Part shown: positions 1 through 7,412 of the stretch, one piece after another
Numbering within the stretch: position 1 is the first letter of the stretch
Layout: the number at the start of each line of letters is the position of its first letter
Assembly: GCA_002110485.1 (NCBI GenBank)
Contig: MOWL01000038.1
Location: 1-19,258, forward strand
From: Emergomyces orientalis
Taxonomy: Eukaryota; Ascomycota; Eurotiomycetes; Onygenales; Ajellomycetaceae
Reading direction: 5' to 3'
DNA: 19,258 nucleotides
Position numbers and translations under genes: made by a program
The notes under the pieces: generated by a model
The model's input: only the letters and a program-made list of their open reading frames with translations
Told to the model about the DNA's origin: nothing
Databases searched by the model: none

Positions 1-850
1 TTTCTCTACTACATTGTAATTTACAACAAACAATTCTTGAGTTTTCTTGTTTAGCCCCTCTGATTCAGATATTTGTGTAGTTCTCGCACATCGTTCGGGA
101 TGGTCAGAAACAGGTGTCTTCATTGAGCCAAAAGGTGCTTTTAAAGGTGTACTTCCGTCGAATGTCATTTTGAATGATCATTTGTTTTGGTTCGGCGCTT
201 GCATGCTCAAGCCACAATTTGCGATCCGAAACCGTGGCCCTCACCATTTTGACTCACTTGGACTCCACCACGCGATCCGAATTCATGGCTACAATGCCTG
301 GAAGAGCTCGCCAACATTCAGACGCTGAGCCGAGCATCCTGGATTATCAGTGCTAAATATGCAACTCTACAAGTCCAAACCACATCTCTAGCAAATGCCA
401 TTCTCAATAAGCTTATCGAGATTATGGCCCAGACCAAACTGAGTGAACGGGCTATTCCCTATCCACACAATGCGCATGCATACCTGAGCTTCTCTCCTAT
501 TTCTTGAAGCTCGCTCACGGCCTTCGCTTGGCTATTCCCTCTCGCCCAGATTTTCATAACATGAGGTTCTGCTTCAGATTGAAAATCTCTGAAAATTCTG
601 GATTGAGCTGCCTTTGATTGCCGGTTTGTTTTGGGAGGTGACAAAATTTTTTTTTTTGGATGGATTCTTTTTCATTGAAATTTGTGATGAAAATTGAAGT
701 TTTCAACTGACACAGGTTCAAGATTGAGTTAAACTCGAAGTTTCTCCTTGAATTTTGATGGGATATATATACTCCATGGATTTAAAAGCTAACTTTTGAA
801 GGTCAACTTCTACAGTAAAAGTTAACTTTCCCAGAACCCTAGTAGGAGCG
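1..850. other. Intergenic, no supported gene
   Basis: The short open frames here lack recognisable motifs, codon-bias contrast or intron signals. The stretch has a T-rich tract near 647-658 and AT-rich, low-complexity sequence with repeated GTTAACTTT-like words around 780-835. It leads into the minisatellite at 851 and is most likely old repeat or intergenic DNA. Confidence 0.5.
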
Positions 851-886
851 CCCACAGGGGAGAAGTTCCCACAGGGGAGAAGTCCC

Positions 887-1162
887 TGTTGAAGCAAGTG
901 ATAGTAGTGTATCCATTGTTGAATTGTTCTTCTTCTATATCTATTCTAGCAGAGGCAGAATGCCTAATATATATATAGATACAGGTATGAGTTTCAGATC
1001 TCTTACACGTGTTTCAACCACCGTGATACTCAACAGTATCCATTGTTGAATTGTTCTTCTTCTATATCTATTCTAGCAGAGGCAGAATGCCTAATATATA
1101 TATAGATACAGGTATGAGTTTCAGATCTCTTACACGTGTTTCAACCACCGTGATACTCAACA
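887..1162. mobile_element. Solo LTR (copia-like) with 5-bp target duplication
   Basis: The element starts TGTTGA and ends TCAACA, the perfect inverted termini expected of an LTR. It is flanked by the direct repeat GTCCC (882-886 and 1163-1167), a typical 5-bp target-site duplication. It interrupts the 17-bp minisatellite, and removing it with one copy of the duplication restores the array. No internal retrotransposon sequence, primer-binding site or polypurine tract accompanies it. TGTTG termini suggest Ty1/copia, but with no polymerase genes the superfamily is inferred. Confidence 0.8.
909..1162. repeat. Perfect 127-bp tandem duplication inside the LTR
   Basis: The copies 909-1035 and 1036-1162 appear identical. 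The first copy already ends with the LTR terminus TCAACA at 1035, so 887-1035 is by itself a complete 149-bp LTR. The second copy lacks the first 22 bases. This is either a duplication within one LTR or two LTRs joined head to tail with a 22-bp deletion. Confidence 0.9.
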
Positions 1163-1329
1163 GTCCCCACAGGGGAGAAGTTCCCACAGGGGAGAAGAAC
1201 AACTTCTCTCCAACCACACACTGCTCATATCTAATTTTTGAAATTTCACCACAACCGCGCGTGTAATTAAGCTTAAATTGACGTCATCTTATTGGCCTGG
1301 CTTTCGGCTACGGCCCGATACCCGGAACC

Positions 1330-1968
1330 ATGGCTAATAAGGCTAAGTGGCCTCAGTTGGGCCTGCAGCCGCAAAACCTGCATGAGCACGCGACGCAACT
1401 CATAGCAGAGGCAACAGCATTGCTAGCCCTAGAAAAAGGACAACGCCAAAAACTACCAGATCAATCATTAGAATCCTTTCTGAACAGCGTACAGGCTTAT
1501 GCCAAAAAATCCAGGGCCGCACCATCCTCCCACGAGATCCTCGATAAGTTGAATCAGATCCACCACATCGCAAAGACCACCATCTCAGACGACCTCACCC
1601 TCATCAAGAACGCGGTCAACCATGCAGCAACGCACCCGACAGCCAGAAACTCAACCTGGGCCGACAGAGTCAGGTCTGGTGGCACGCCCCCCCAGCCCCA
1701 GAACGCCTCCACCCGCACAAACGAACAGCAAGGAGAGGGAGATAATAGTCAAACTACGCAACCCCGAGGTGGCCGCACTGCTGCGAGATAAGACACCGGG
1801 AGAGCTACGCGAAAGAGTCAACAATGCACTGAAGGAGCGAACACGCAGCACGGAGCGACCGATTCAGGTGGTAGCCGCCAAACAACTGAAGAGCGGAGAC
1901 GTGTCCATTCACACGGTGAACATCGAAGACGCCAACAAACTGCGAGAAGAACAACAGTGGACACAGGC
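1330..1968 (+). pseudogene. LINE-type non-LTR retrotransposon ORF1 fragment
   Basis: Two overlapping frames together resemble the gag-like ORF1 of fungal Tad/I-type LINEs. The first (from the ATG at 1330) has a helical N-terminus with an alanine/glutamine-rich segment and STWADRVR before a proline-rich linker. The second carries KEREIIVKLRNPEV and, further on, KQLKSGDVSIHT, the RNA-recognition-like core of this family. The switch between frames falls on or near a run of seven C at 1687-1693, consistent with a one-base indel. The 3' part, including the expected zinc knuckles, and any ORF2 are absent because the sequence runs directly into the 17-bp minisatellite at 1969. It is GC-rich compared with its flanks. 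LINE ORF1 is the best reading; the absence of a reverse transcriptase keeps this moderate. Confidence 0.6.
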
Positions 1969-2036
1969 CCCACAGGGGAGAAGTTCCCACAGGGGAGAAG
2001 TGCCCACAGGGGAGAAGTTCCCACAGGGGAGAAGTT
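1969..2036. repeat. 17-bp minisatellite, four units
   Basis: Four head-to-tail copies of CCCACAGGGGAGAAGT(T/G) lie at 1969-1985, 1986-2002, 2003-2019 and 2020-2036. The array forms the exact junction between the truncated LINE ORF1 fragment on the left and the gypsy gag fragment on the right. It is followed by CCCGGGTACAG and GTAAGAGCGCCCACA, a degenerate start of a further unit. Confidence 0.95.
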
Positions 2037-2067
2037 CCCGGGTACAGTAAGAGCGCCCACAAGGGTC

Positions 2068-2365
2068 TGACTTTATTGGGAAGTCTACTGACCTTCTCGA
2101 GTCTCCGTTCCTTCAGACGCATGCCCACCTCTACAGCCAGGTTGATCATGTCTTGCAGATTTTTTGGTCAATCTTTCTGGATGAGAACATCCTTGATGTC
2201 ATCGCACAGATCTGTATAAAAATAATGAATCAATGCTGTATATCCCCAGGCTAGATCTGCTGAGAGTGATTGAAACTCAGAAGCATACTCTTTAATAGAA
2301 CTGGTCTGAGTGAAACTCATCAGCTTTGCCGCCATTGATATGCCAGTGGGAAAATCCAAGTAAAT
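2068..2365 (-). pseudogene. Ty3/gypsy gag fragment with in-frame stop
   Basis: Read on the minus strand, this encodes part of a Retrotrans_gag-type capsid: SIKEYASEFQSLSADL, then TALIHYFYTDLCDDIKDVL, and after one TGA in the same frame QDMINLAVEVGMRLKERR. The spacing and order match fungal gypsy gag proteins, where the stop position usually holds arginine (KDRP). The TGA (2168-2170) therefore looks like a CGA-to-TGA transition. Both ends are truncated. The 3' side meets the minisatellite near 2040-2068 and the 5' side fades near 2365. No protease, reverse transcriptase or integrase follows. It is a dead fragment, opposite in orientation to the LINE piece. Confidence 0.75.
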
Positions 2366-2684
2366 TTGTTGATCAAAGTGAGGATTTCAGTGGTGGAAAT
2401 TTGTTATCTGAAATCAAAACTCTATGTTCATACTGGTGACAATGATTTCAAAAATCACCTTCTAGCTGCCTGTGGTGATGATGAGAAGCATTGCAGATTA
2501 GCACTAGTTCTCAACAAACTTAAGTCACCAAACAGGCTGTACTGTAAGGAATCACATGTAGATCTTAATCAGGTGAGAAACAATGATTAATATTAACAAT
2601 CTGAAGTAAGGGGTGGTTCTAATAACAAGACGTAGTGGTTGGTTGGTTGATGAGTCTCTTAGAACAGTATTGATACGGTTTCGT
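2366..2684. other. No supported gene
   Basis: A plus-strand open frame of 74 codons starts at 2366, directly abutting the gag fragment, but it shows no motif I recognise. The rest is AT-rich with GGTT-rich runs near 2637-2648. It may be more unrecognised retroelement sequence. Confidence 0.4.
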
Positions 2685-2834
2685 GGTCCGGACCAGAAGG
2701 ACGCCAAGGCATGACAAAGATGGCCATGATTGGTTTAATTTATTTAGTCCGTCCTTGACGGTCCGGACCAGAAGGACGCCAAGGCGTGACAAAGATGGTC
2801 ATGATTGGTTTAATTTATTTAGTCCATCTTTGGA
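2685..2834. repeat. 75-bp tandem duplication with GGTCCGGACC palindrome
   Basis: Copies 2685-2759 and 2760-2834 both begin with the perfect palindrome GGTCCGGACC. The four internal differences are all transitions (A/G, C/T, G/A, C/T); the last three bases of the unit also differ. A third, degenerate start (GGAGGACGCCAACGCATGAC) follows at about 2834. The unit is non-coding. Confidence 0.9.
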
Positions 2835-3172
2835 GGACGCCAACGCATGACTTCGACTTGGCGGCTGAGAGCGTAGCTGACGTAATCACATCAAATTAAT
2901 GGTGGTTAACGTATTTCACCACGAACTTGCGCACACCACGACCTTGCGCACCAAGTCATGTGATATAAAACTCTATTTAATACTTGCTTGGCTTCACCAT
3001 ACAGGCTACTGGTCCCAGACACCAACGTAGAGGTGCAAGTTATGTCTAGGTGTCGTACACAGGCTCCGTACGACTGGAGTAAATAGAAATTATACATACC
3101 TGCCTGCCACCCTGCCAGAAAGAAAGAAGAAAAGAAAAGAAAAGGAGAGATCGTACGTACCAGAGAGAAAAG
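2835..3172. other. Intergenic, repeat-derived
   Basis: No gene is supported. The stretch contains the repeated word (A)CTTGCGCAC near 2926 and 2943, a TATA-like TGATATAAAACTC at about 2960, and a purine tract (AAAGAAAGAAG...) at 3118-3150. The tract leads into CGTACGTAC just beyond the 3' end of the DUF3716-like gene. It may hold LTR remnants, but no termini or target duplication could be found. Confidence 0.4.
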
Positions 3173-3730
3173 CTATTCCAGAACTATAGGAGCAGCAGGT
3201 GTTGAACCAGCTGTGAGCAGCTGCTGCCCAGGGGGCCCCCCCATCTGCCGTTGAGGGCCACCCTCATCATCATCATCATCGTCCAAGTCTATCACTTCTA
3301 TACCCCCATCTCGTACGGAGCAGCGAGCGGCATGATCCCGCCACTTGCAGTTGCCACAGGCTCCACCAAAGTGGCCAGGCACACGGCGGCATTCTGGGAA
3401 TGGACGAAAACCTGGGCCACCCAGGCAGGCAGTGCATGCGTGTGGCTCCGGCCGGCCACGAGATTGTATGAGGAGAGCATTGATGTATGACTGACGATGG
3501 CTTCGAACCTGCACCTCAGTTATGGCGCCTCGTACGAACACCACATCTTGTCCAGGGAGTGCCAGAACTGCACTGGACTGCGGACTGTGGGCAAAGGGGT
3601 TCAGCTGTTGACCAGCGATGAAGAGGGTGCGATAGGGGTCCTGGGGACGATCGAGGCCGAGAAACGCGAGAGCCCTATATCGTACGAAGAAGAGATGATT
3701 AGCCTTGTGATTCCTAGCTGATGAAGCAAC
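3173..3730 (-). CDS. DUF3716-like zinc-binding protein with acidic SIM-like motif
   Basis: The open frame gives about 185 residues. In the central part six cysteines are spaced CX2C-X11-C-X10-CX2C-X8-C, with GPGFRPF before the third and GACGNC at the fourth and fifth. This is the pattern of the fungal DUF3716 domain, whose function is unknown to me. Just after it comes IEVIDLDDDDDDE (3266-3301), a hydrophobic VIDL core followed by six aspartates. This resembles SUMO-interacting motifs, although the aspartates are encoded by an expandable ATC/GAT triplet run. The start is not resolved: the frame is open up to 3730, where GGTAG could be an acceptor. A well-placed ATG lies at 3751-3753 (MYVRSSG) but in another frame, so a short 5' intron or a frameshift is needed. 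A pyrimidine-rich leader precedes that ATG. Confidence 0.6.
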   Translation of the reverse strand, partial: VASSARNHKANHLFFVRYRALAFLGLDRPQDPYRTLFIAGQQLNPFAHSPQSSAVLALPGQDVVFVRGAITEVQVRSHRQSYINALLIQSRGRPEPHACTACLGGPGFRPFPECRRVPGHFGGACGNCKWRDHAARCSVRDGGIEVIDLDDDDDDEGGPQRQMGGPPGQQLLTAGSTPAAPIVLE

Positions 3731-3772
3731 CTACCTGAGCTTCGTACGTACATGGTTGATGTGATGACTTGT

Positions 3773-3818
3773 TGAAAGAGGAAGAAGAAGAAAGAGAGAG
3801 AAGAGAAGAGAGAGAGAT
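3773..3818. repeat. Purine (GA/GAA) low-complexity tract
   Basis: An uninterrupted run of G and A on the plus strand, hence polypyrimidine on the coding strand of the DUF3716-like gene. It lies immediately upstream of the candidate start codon at 3753. CT-rich leaders are common in fungal promoters and 5' UTRs. Confidence 0.7.
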
Positions 3819-3908
3819 GTTGTGATTTTAAAGTAGTGAAATTTCTAAATAGGAAGTTGTGAGGGAATGATTCTATTCACTGCAACTACAATATGGCTTC
3901 GTACGGAA

Positions 3909-4172
3909 TCAACCACGGTGAGAGCAAGTACGAGCAGTATGCTCAGCACTTCGGCATATACTACAAAGTCGAGGAGCTCGTCGTCTAGCTATAACCTTCT
4001 CAGTGCCAGTTTCAGTTGTCTGAGCTTCCACAGTTCGTACGGAATCTCTACCATCATTATTCTCACTGTTATCATCTCTTTGTACATGACCAGCTGCACC
4101 TCCCACAGCGATGGCGATGGAGATGGAGTTGACAAAGGCGATCTGCTGCCAAGCAGAAGTGCGGGTCAACAT
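3909..4172 (-). CDS. CCHC zinc-knuckle protein fragment
   Basis: An 87-residue frame ends in LCSICRSAEHTARTCSHRG, a perfect CX2CX4HX4C zinc knuckle at the extreme C-terminus, preceded by a basic stretch (ARRRAPR). Knuckles in this position occur at the ends of some transposase (MULE/FAR1-type) and retroelement proteins, and also in host RNA-binding proteins; nothing here decides between them. The N-terminal half is unremarkable, and a stop lies nine codons upstream of the first ATG, so the fragment is either a short gene or a final exon. It has the same orientation as the DUF3716-like gene, about 180 bp upstream of its open frame, and could belong to one transcription unit with it. Confidence 0.4.
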   Translation of the reverse strand: MLTRTSAWQQIAFVNSISIAIAVGGAAGHVQRDDNSENNDGRDSVRTVEAQTTETGTEKVIARRRAPRLCSICRSAEHTARTCSHRG

Positions 4173-4241
4173 ATCAGGAAGCCCGAAGACGATCTGTCAT
4201 CCATGATCCTAGGCCATCACTGGCGTCCCTTTGCTGGGTGA

Positions 4242-4756
4242 TGAAAATCGCGATTCCCTTGACTTAGAGCCTTTTCAGGGCCTCGACGGGAGGCTGACGC
4301 CCTATATAAGCTTAACATTGGCCACGTAATCTTCATTTCTACTGCTTGACTGGATAATGTCAAGTAGTGCTACAGGCTATCTTGCTACTCAACGTCACCT
4401 CTTAAGCAATAGTTTACAATGATCATTTATCGGCAAACTATATAATTAATTTTCTTTGAAGAGGACTGACAGTTATCTTGGTATTGCAAAAGAGCTGGGG
4501 AGGTGATGATAGTAGCTCTGTGGCTATGAAAAAGTACTCATAAGTTGATGTCAGAAAACGTTACATACAAAAAAAACCATTTACCAATGGTTAGATAGTG
4601 AACACCAAAATATTTGGTCTACATGTTGAATGTAGATTACAGGTTGAATGCATGCGTCGAATTGAGGGACTGAATGGGAGTAAAGCAGAGGGAGCGGAGT
4701 GGAGGAGGAAAGAAAAATGGGTGGAGAGAGCTGAACAAAAAAAAGAGAAAAGAAGA
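4242..4756. other. Intergenic; 3' flank of kinase-like gene
   Basis: No gene is supported. GCCCTATATAAGCTT near 4300 is a TATA-like box that could serve a transcript in either direction. 4413-4462 contains the sequence shared with 10915-10959. A pyrimidine tract on the minus strand follows directly after the stop codon of the kinase-like gene. Confidence 0.4.
4413..4462. repeat. Shared 3'-flank sequence, copy 1
   Basis: TTTACAATGATCATTTATCG continues as GCAAACT...TTTTCTTTGAAGA and is matched by 10915-10959 with few changes and a small gap. Both copies lie just beyond the 3' end of a minus-strand gene (stops at 4757 and 11027). Confidence 0.6.
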
Positions 4757-6421
4757 TTAACAAACATGGTCCACCAACTCGGCCCGGATCTTTTCGTCAT
4801 GAACATCACTCAATACAGCTTCTCCGCATCTAGCCAGATGGCCACGCATTTTAATCCATGTTTTTTCAAAAGTAGGTAGATATTTCACAAATTCAAGAAT
4901 TAGAGAATATGCATAGTGGATGAATAGCAACATGTGATCCCGGGTATGTGGGAGGTGCGAACTTAAAAGCTTCAAAAATGGCTGGATACCAATCTGCCAC
5001 ATTCTGGTAGGCAATGAACATTTATTGGGAATTTGTTGAAGATCCAGATTAGCGGACGGGTGTTGCGTAGCTATAAAGATATCACAATACTCTCCCAGTA
5101 GAACTTTATGAGAAGAGTTCAAAAGTTGCCATTGTGCATCAGTGAAATGTTCCGTTGGTTTGGAGAGCCGCTGCTCTTTGCATTTCTCCTCAGCTTTATC
5201 AAGGTTGAAAAGTATGTGTTCAGCCTGATGCGCTAATTCTTCGCCCGATATCGTGGTCAATCGAAAAAGAGGTATTCCGGGGCAGTCACACCACGGTTCG
5301 GGTTTCATTTGATACTTTTTAATCGTCCAGTCGAAGATATAGTCATTCTGGAATCTCTCGCGCGCAAACAAATCGCGGAAGATCTTTCGGAGGTAGGAGT
5401 AGTCTGGCTTTTCTTTGATGGAAAGGGATTGACAGTACGTGAAGAAGGTAGAGAATTCAGCGGGCGATCCACTGCAGAGTTGGCTGATGGGAATATCCTG
5501 TTTTTTCTTCAAGATGAGATTGTGATCCTCCCGCTCTGTCGGAGCAGTCGGGTCTAGCCACGGAAGAGACCCATGAAGTAAATACAGCAACGTATAGCCA
5601 AGAGCCTCCATATCGTCACGAGGAGATTGCTCCAGTCCTAAATGAGCATTGATACTAGCAAAGCAGGCAGTGCCAGTGTTCAGTGTTTCACAAGCTGAAC
5701 CTTCAAGATCGTATTCCTTGGCCACCGCAAACCCAATAGCGTGAACTTGATTTCCGCACTTTCCAATACCCATTAGAAAGTTGTCGGGCCTGACATCGCG
5801 ATGAAGAAAAGACTTTTTATGAATGCCTTCAAGGCAGGATATAAGTTGCTCAGCCAATGAAAGCACAGTCTTCAGAGTGAATTTCCTGTCACAGAAGATG
5901 AAAAGGTCCTCCAGAGTAGGGCCAAGTAGATCAATAACCATGGCCTGATAGTCATCTGCGGGCATGCCAAACCAATGAATAAAAGGGATTCCGACACCAC
6001 CACTGAGGTGTCTGTAGACACGGGACTCATGCTGTAGCAGTCCGGCATTGTCGTACTCGATCTTGATGGCAACTTCTTGTCCGGAGATAGTATTGATGCC
6101 TATTCAGAGGTGTAAGACAGGATGATCAGGGAAGTTGGTAAAGGATGGGCTGCTTACCAGTATAGATGTTACCGTGACTTCCCTTCCCTATCATTTTGTC
6201 AATTTCGTATTTATCGATGTATAGTTTCTGAAATGTAGGGTTAATTTCATGTCCTTCAGTGTCAATGGCACAATGCTCACTGGAATATCCTTCAAATGAG
6301 GTCCCGCAGTGGCGACAGCTTGTTCCTCACAATCGACCAAATCAGTGGCAGCGCTTCGAGCAGAGAGGCTTGCCCCATGATCGATTGTGTCGTGGGTGAT
6401 ATCGCTAGGTTTTTTAGACAT
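4757..6421 (-). CDS. CK1-like pseudokinase with Est1-like C-terminal region
   Basis: The kinase part closely follows casein kinase I. It has a glycine loop IGKGSHGNIYTG, a 58-bp intron (6100-6157, GTAAGC...AATAG), then VAIKIE with the catalytic lysine, HESRVY with the helix-C glutamate, DLLGPTLEDLF, HRDVRPDN, and TGTACFASINAHLG followed by EQSPRDDMEALGY. The DFG motif is replaced by GFA (codon GGG at 5732-5734), so the metal-binding aspartate is lost, and the lysine of HRDxKPxN is arginine. Weak or absent catalysis is expected. From about 5300 the chain continues into a helical region, including MWQIGIQPFLKLL and DHMLLFIHYAYSL, resembling a fungal Est1/14-3-3-like helical domain; it stops early after about 160 residues. 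Upstream of the loop the kinase frame is open to a TGA at 6327-6329 without an ATG. The ATG at 6421 is in another frame, so the N-terminus needs a frameshift or an unseen exon. It may be a decaying gene. Confidence 0.75.
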
Positions 6422-7412
6422 TTTGAATGAGTTTGGCCGAATGGCAATATGTCTATTCTTTTGATGTATGGTTTTCTTGGTCTGCTCCAGAAAGGGGAAC
6501 GAAAATTAAGGTTCAAGAGACTGCCTGAGTTGCAAGATAACCGGGGAAATATGATGGGTGATATGCTTTATAAAGACAATACGCATCATCTTCGGCCCTG
6601 AAAAAGAAATGTGCACAGCAATCTCTGTTCAATACTGAAACAGTTAGCAATTTAATATTAGGGGCATCACAACCAGGGTCAGCTGCCCGCCATTTGCGCG
6701 AACCAGTTGCAAACCTAGTACCCTGACTTTTCACCTCCTAACGCCACTCAGACAGAAATATTGGTCCTATCAGACGGAGGGTATGGATTGGCATGGGACA
6801 ATATAGCCAAACCCGGATTGTATAATCCCAGGTTCGCAGCAACTGAATTTGTGGCTACTCAATACACATTCAGGCGGGCAGAGCAGCGATGCACCTCTCA
6901 GCCTACTGCAGCTGGATCACACTTGTAGTTTCTCAACCATTGATCCGGTTGGGTAATATAGTTAGCAATCAGGCAATTTGAGCATGGGGTGGATACTGTT
7001 TTTGCGGTGTAAGTCTCCAGAATGCCGCTCCATTACGCCTTGCAGATAAATCACCCATCCTTAATCCCGCATCCCATACGCTACTATCCATTCCACAACA
7101 GGAGTCTGGTAAACCCGGAAATCTTATAGAAGCTGCCTATCTTGTGGTAGTTGTTGTGGCCCATCTGCCATGTGGGCATTAGTCCATCAATAACCCCCAT
7201 GATTTATCGATTTTTATCCTTGAACACGCTCCCACTTTGTGTCCATCACTCCACTTTCCCTTTTCTCTTCACAGAGAGTATGCGTCTCTGAGCTGCTTCA
7301 TTCAGCATACCTGCCATATCTATCTGTAAGGAAGAAGCCCCCACACTTTTCCACATAGATTTAAATCTCAAGCTTACAGGTCAGGCGAGATAGAGACCAG
7401 CATTCACTCAAA
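6422..7412. other. Intergenic between divergent genes
   Basis: This is the divergent promoter space between the kinase-like gene (minus) and the F-box gene (plus). I see no conserved protein or RNA. TTTAAATCTCAAGCTTACAG at 7360-7379 and a C/T-rich stretch at 7230-7275 are plausible core-promoter and 5' UTR sequence for the F-box gene. Confidence 0.5.

Larger units (their letters stand above)
851..1197. repeat. 17-bp minisatellite, split by an LTR
   Basis: The unit is CCCACAGGGGAGAAGTT. Two units lie at 851-884 and two more at 1166-1197, and the 276-bp LTR sits between them. The same unit recurs four times at 1969-2036. The left edge is preceded by GTAGGAGCGCCCACA; a nearly identical word, GTAAGAGCGCCCACA, follows the second array. 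Translated, the unit gives PTGEK-like strings, but nothing suggests it is coding. Confidence 0.9.
3067..4041. repeat. Cluster of eight CGTACG palindromes
   Basis: CGTACG occurs at 3067, 3152, 3312, 3531, 3681, 3743, 3900 and 4036. Elsewhere in the 19-kb window I found only one more, at 15750. In one orientation most fit T(T/C)CGTACGA. Several fall inside the minus-strand coding regions, and there they are read as GTA-CGA (Val-Arg): in CSVRDGG, VFVRGAI, FFVRYRAL and DSVRTVE. Others lie in the 3' flank (3152) and at a candidate start codon (3743). Confidence 0.85.

Noticed and set aside
1051..1266. Plus-strand open frame of 71 codons
   Set aside because: It lies within the duplicated LTR and the minisatellite; the translation is repeat sequence, not a gene.
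1960..2050. PTGEK-like peptide repeats resembling C2H2 zinc-finger linkers
   Set aside because: They come from translating the 17-bp minisatellite; no cysteine/histidine finger pattern accompanies them.
2685..2834. Possible CRISPR-like array (regular repeats)
   Set aside because: Only two full units with no spacers, in a clearly eukaryotic context.
2906..3097. Minus-strand 63-codon frame
   Set aside because: No motif, lies in repeat-derived intergenic DNA, and has no supporting start context.
3251..3721. Plus-strand open frames opposite the DUF3716-like gene
   Set aside because: They are antisense shadows; the minus strand carries the six-cysteine module and the motif-rich frame.
4598..4879. 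Plus-strand 93-codon frame over the 3' end of the kinase-like gene
   Set aside because: It overlaps a clearly better minus-strand coding region and shows no motif.
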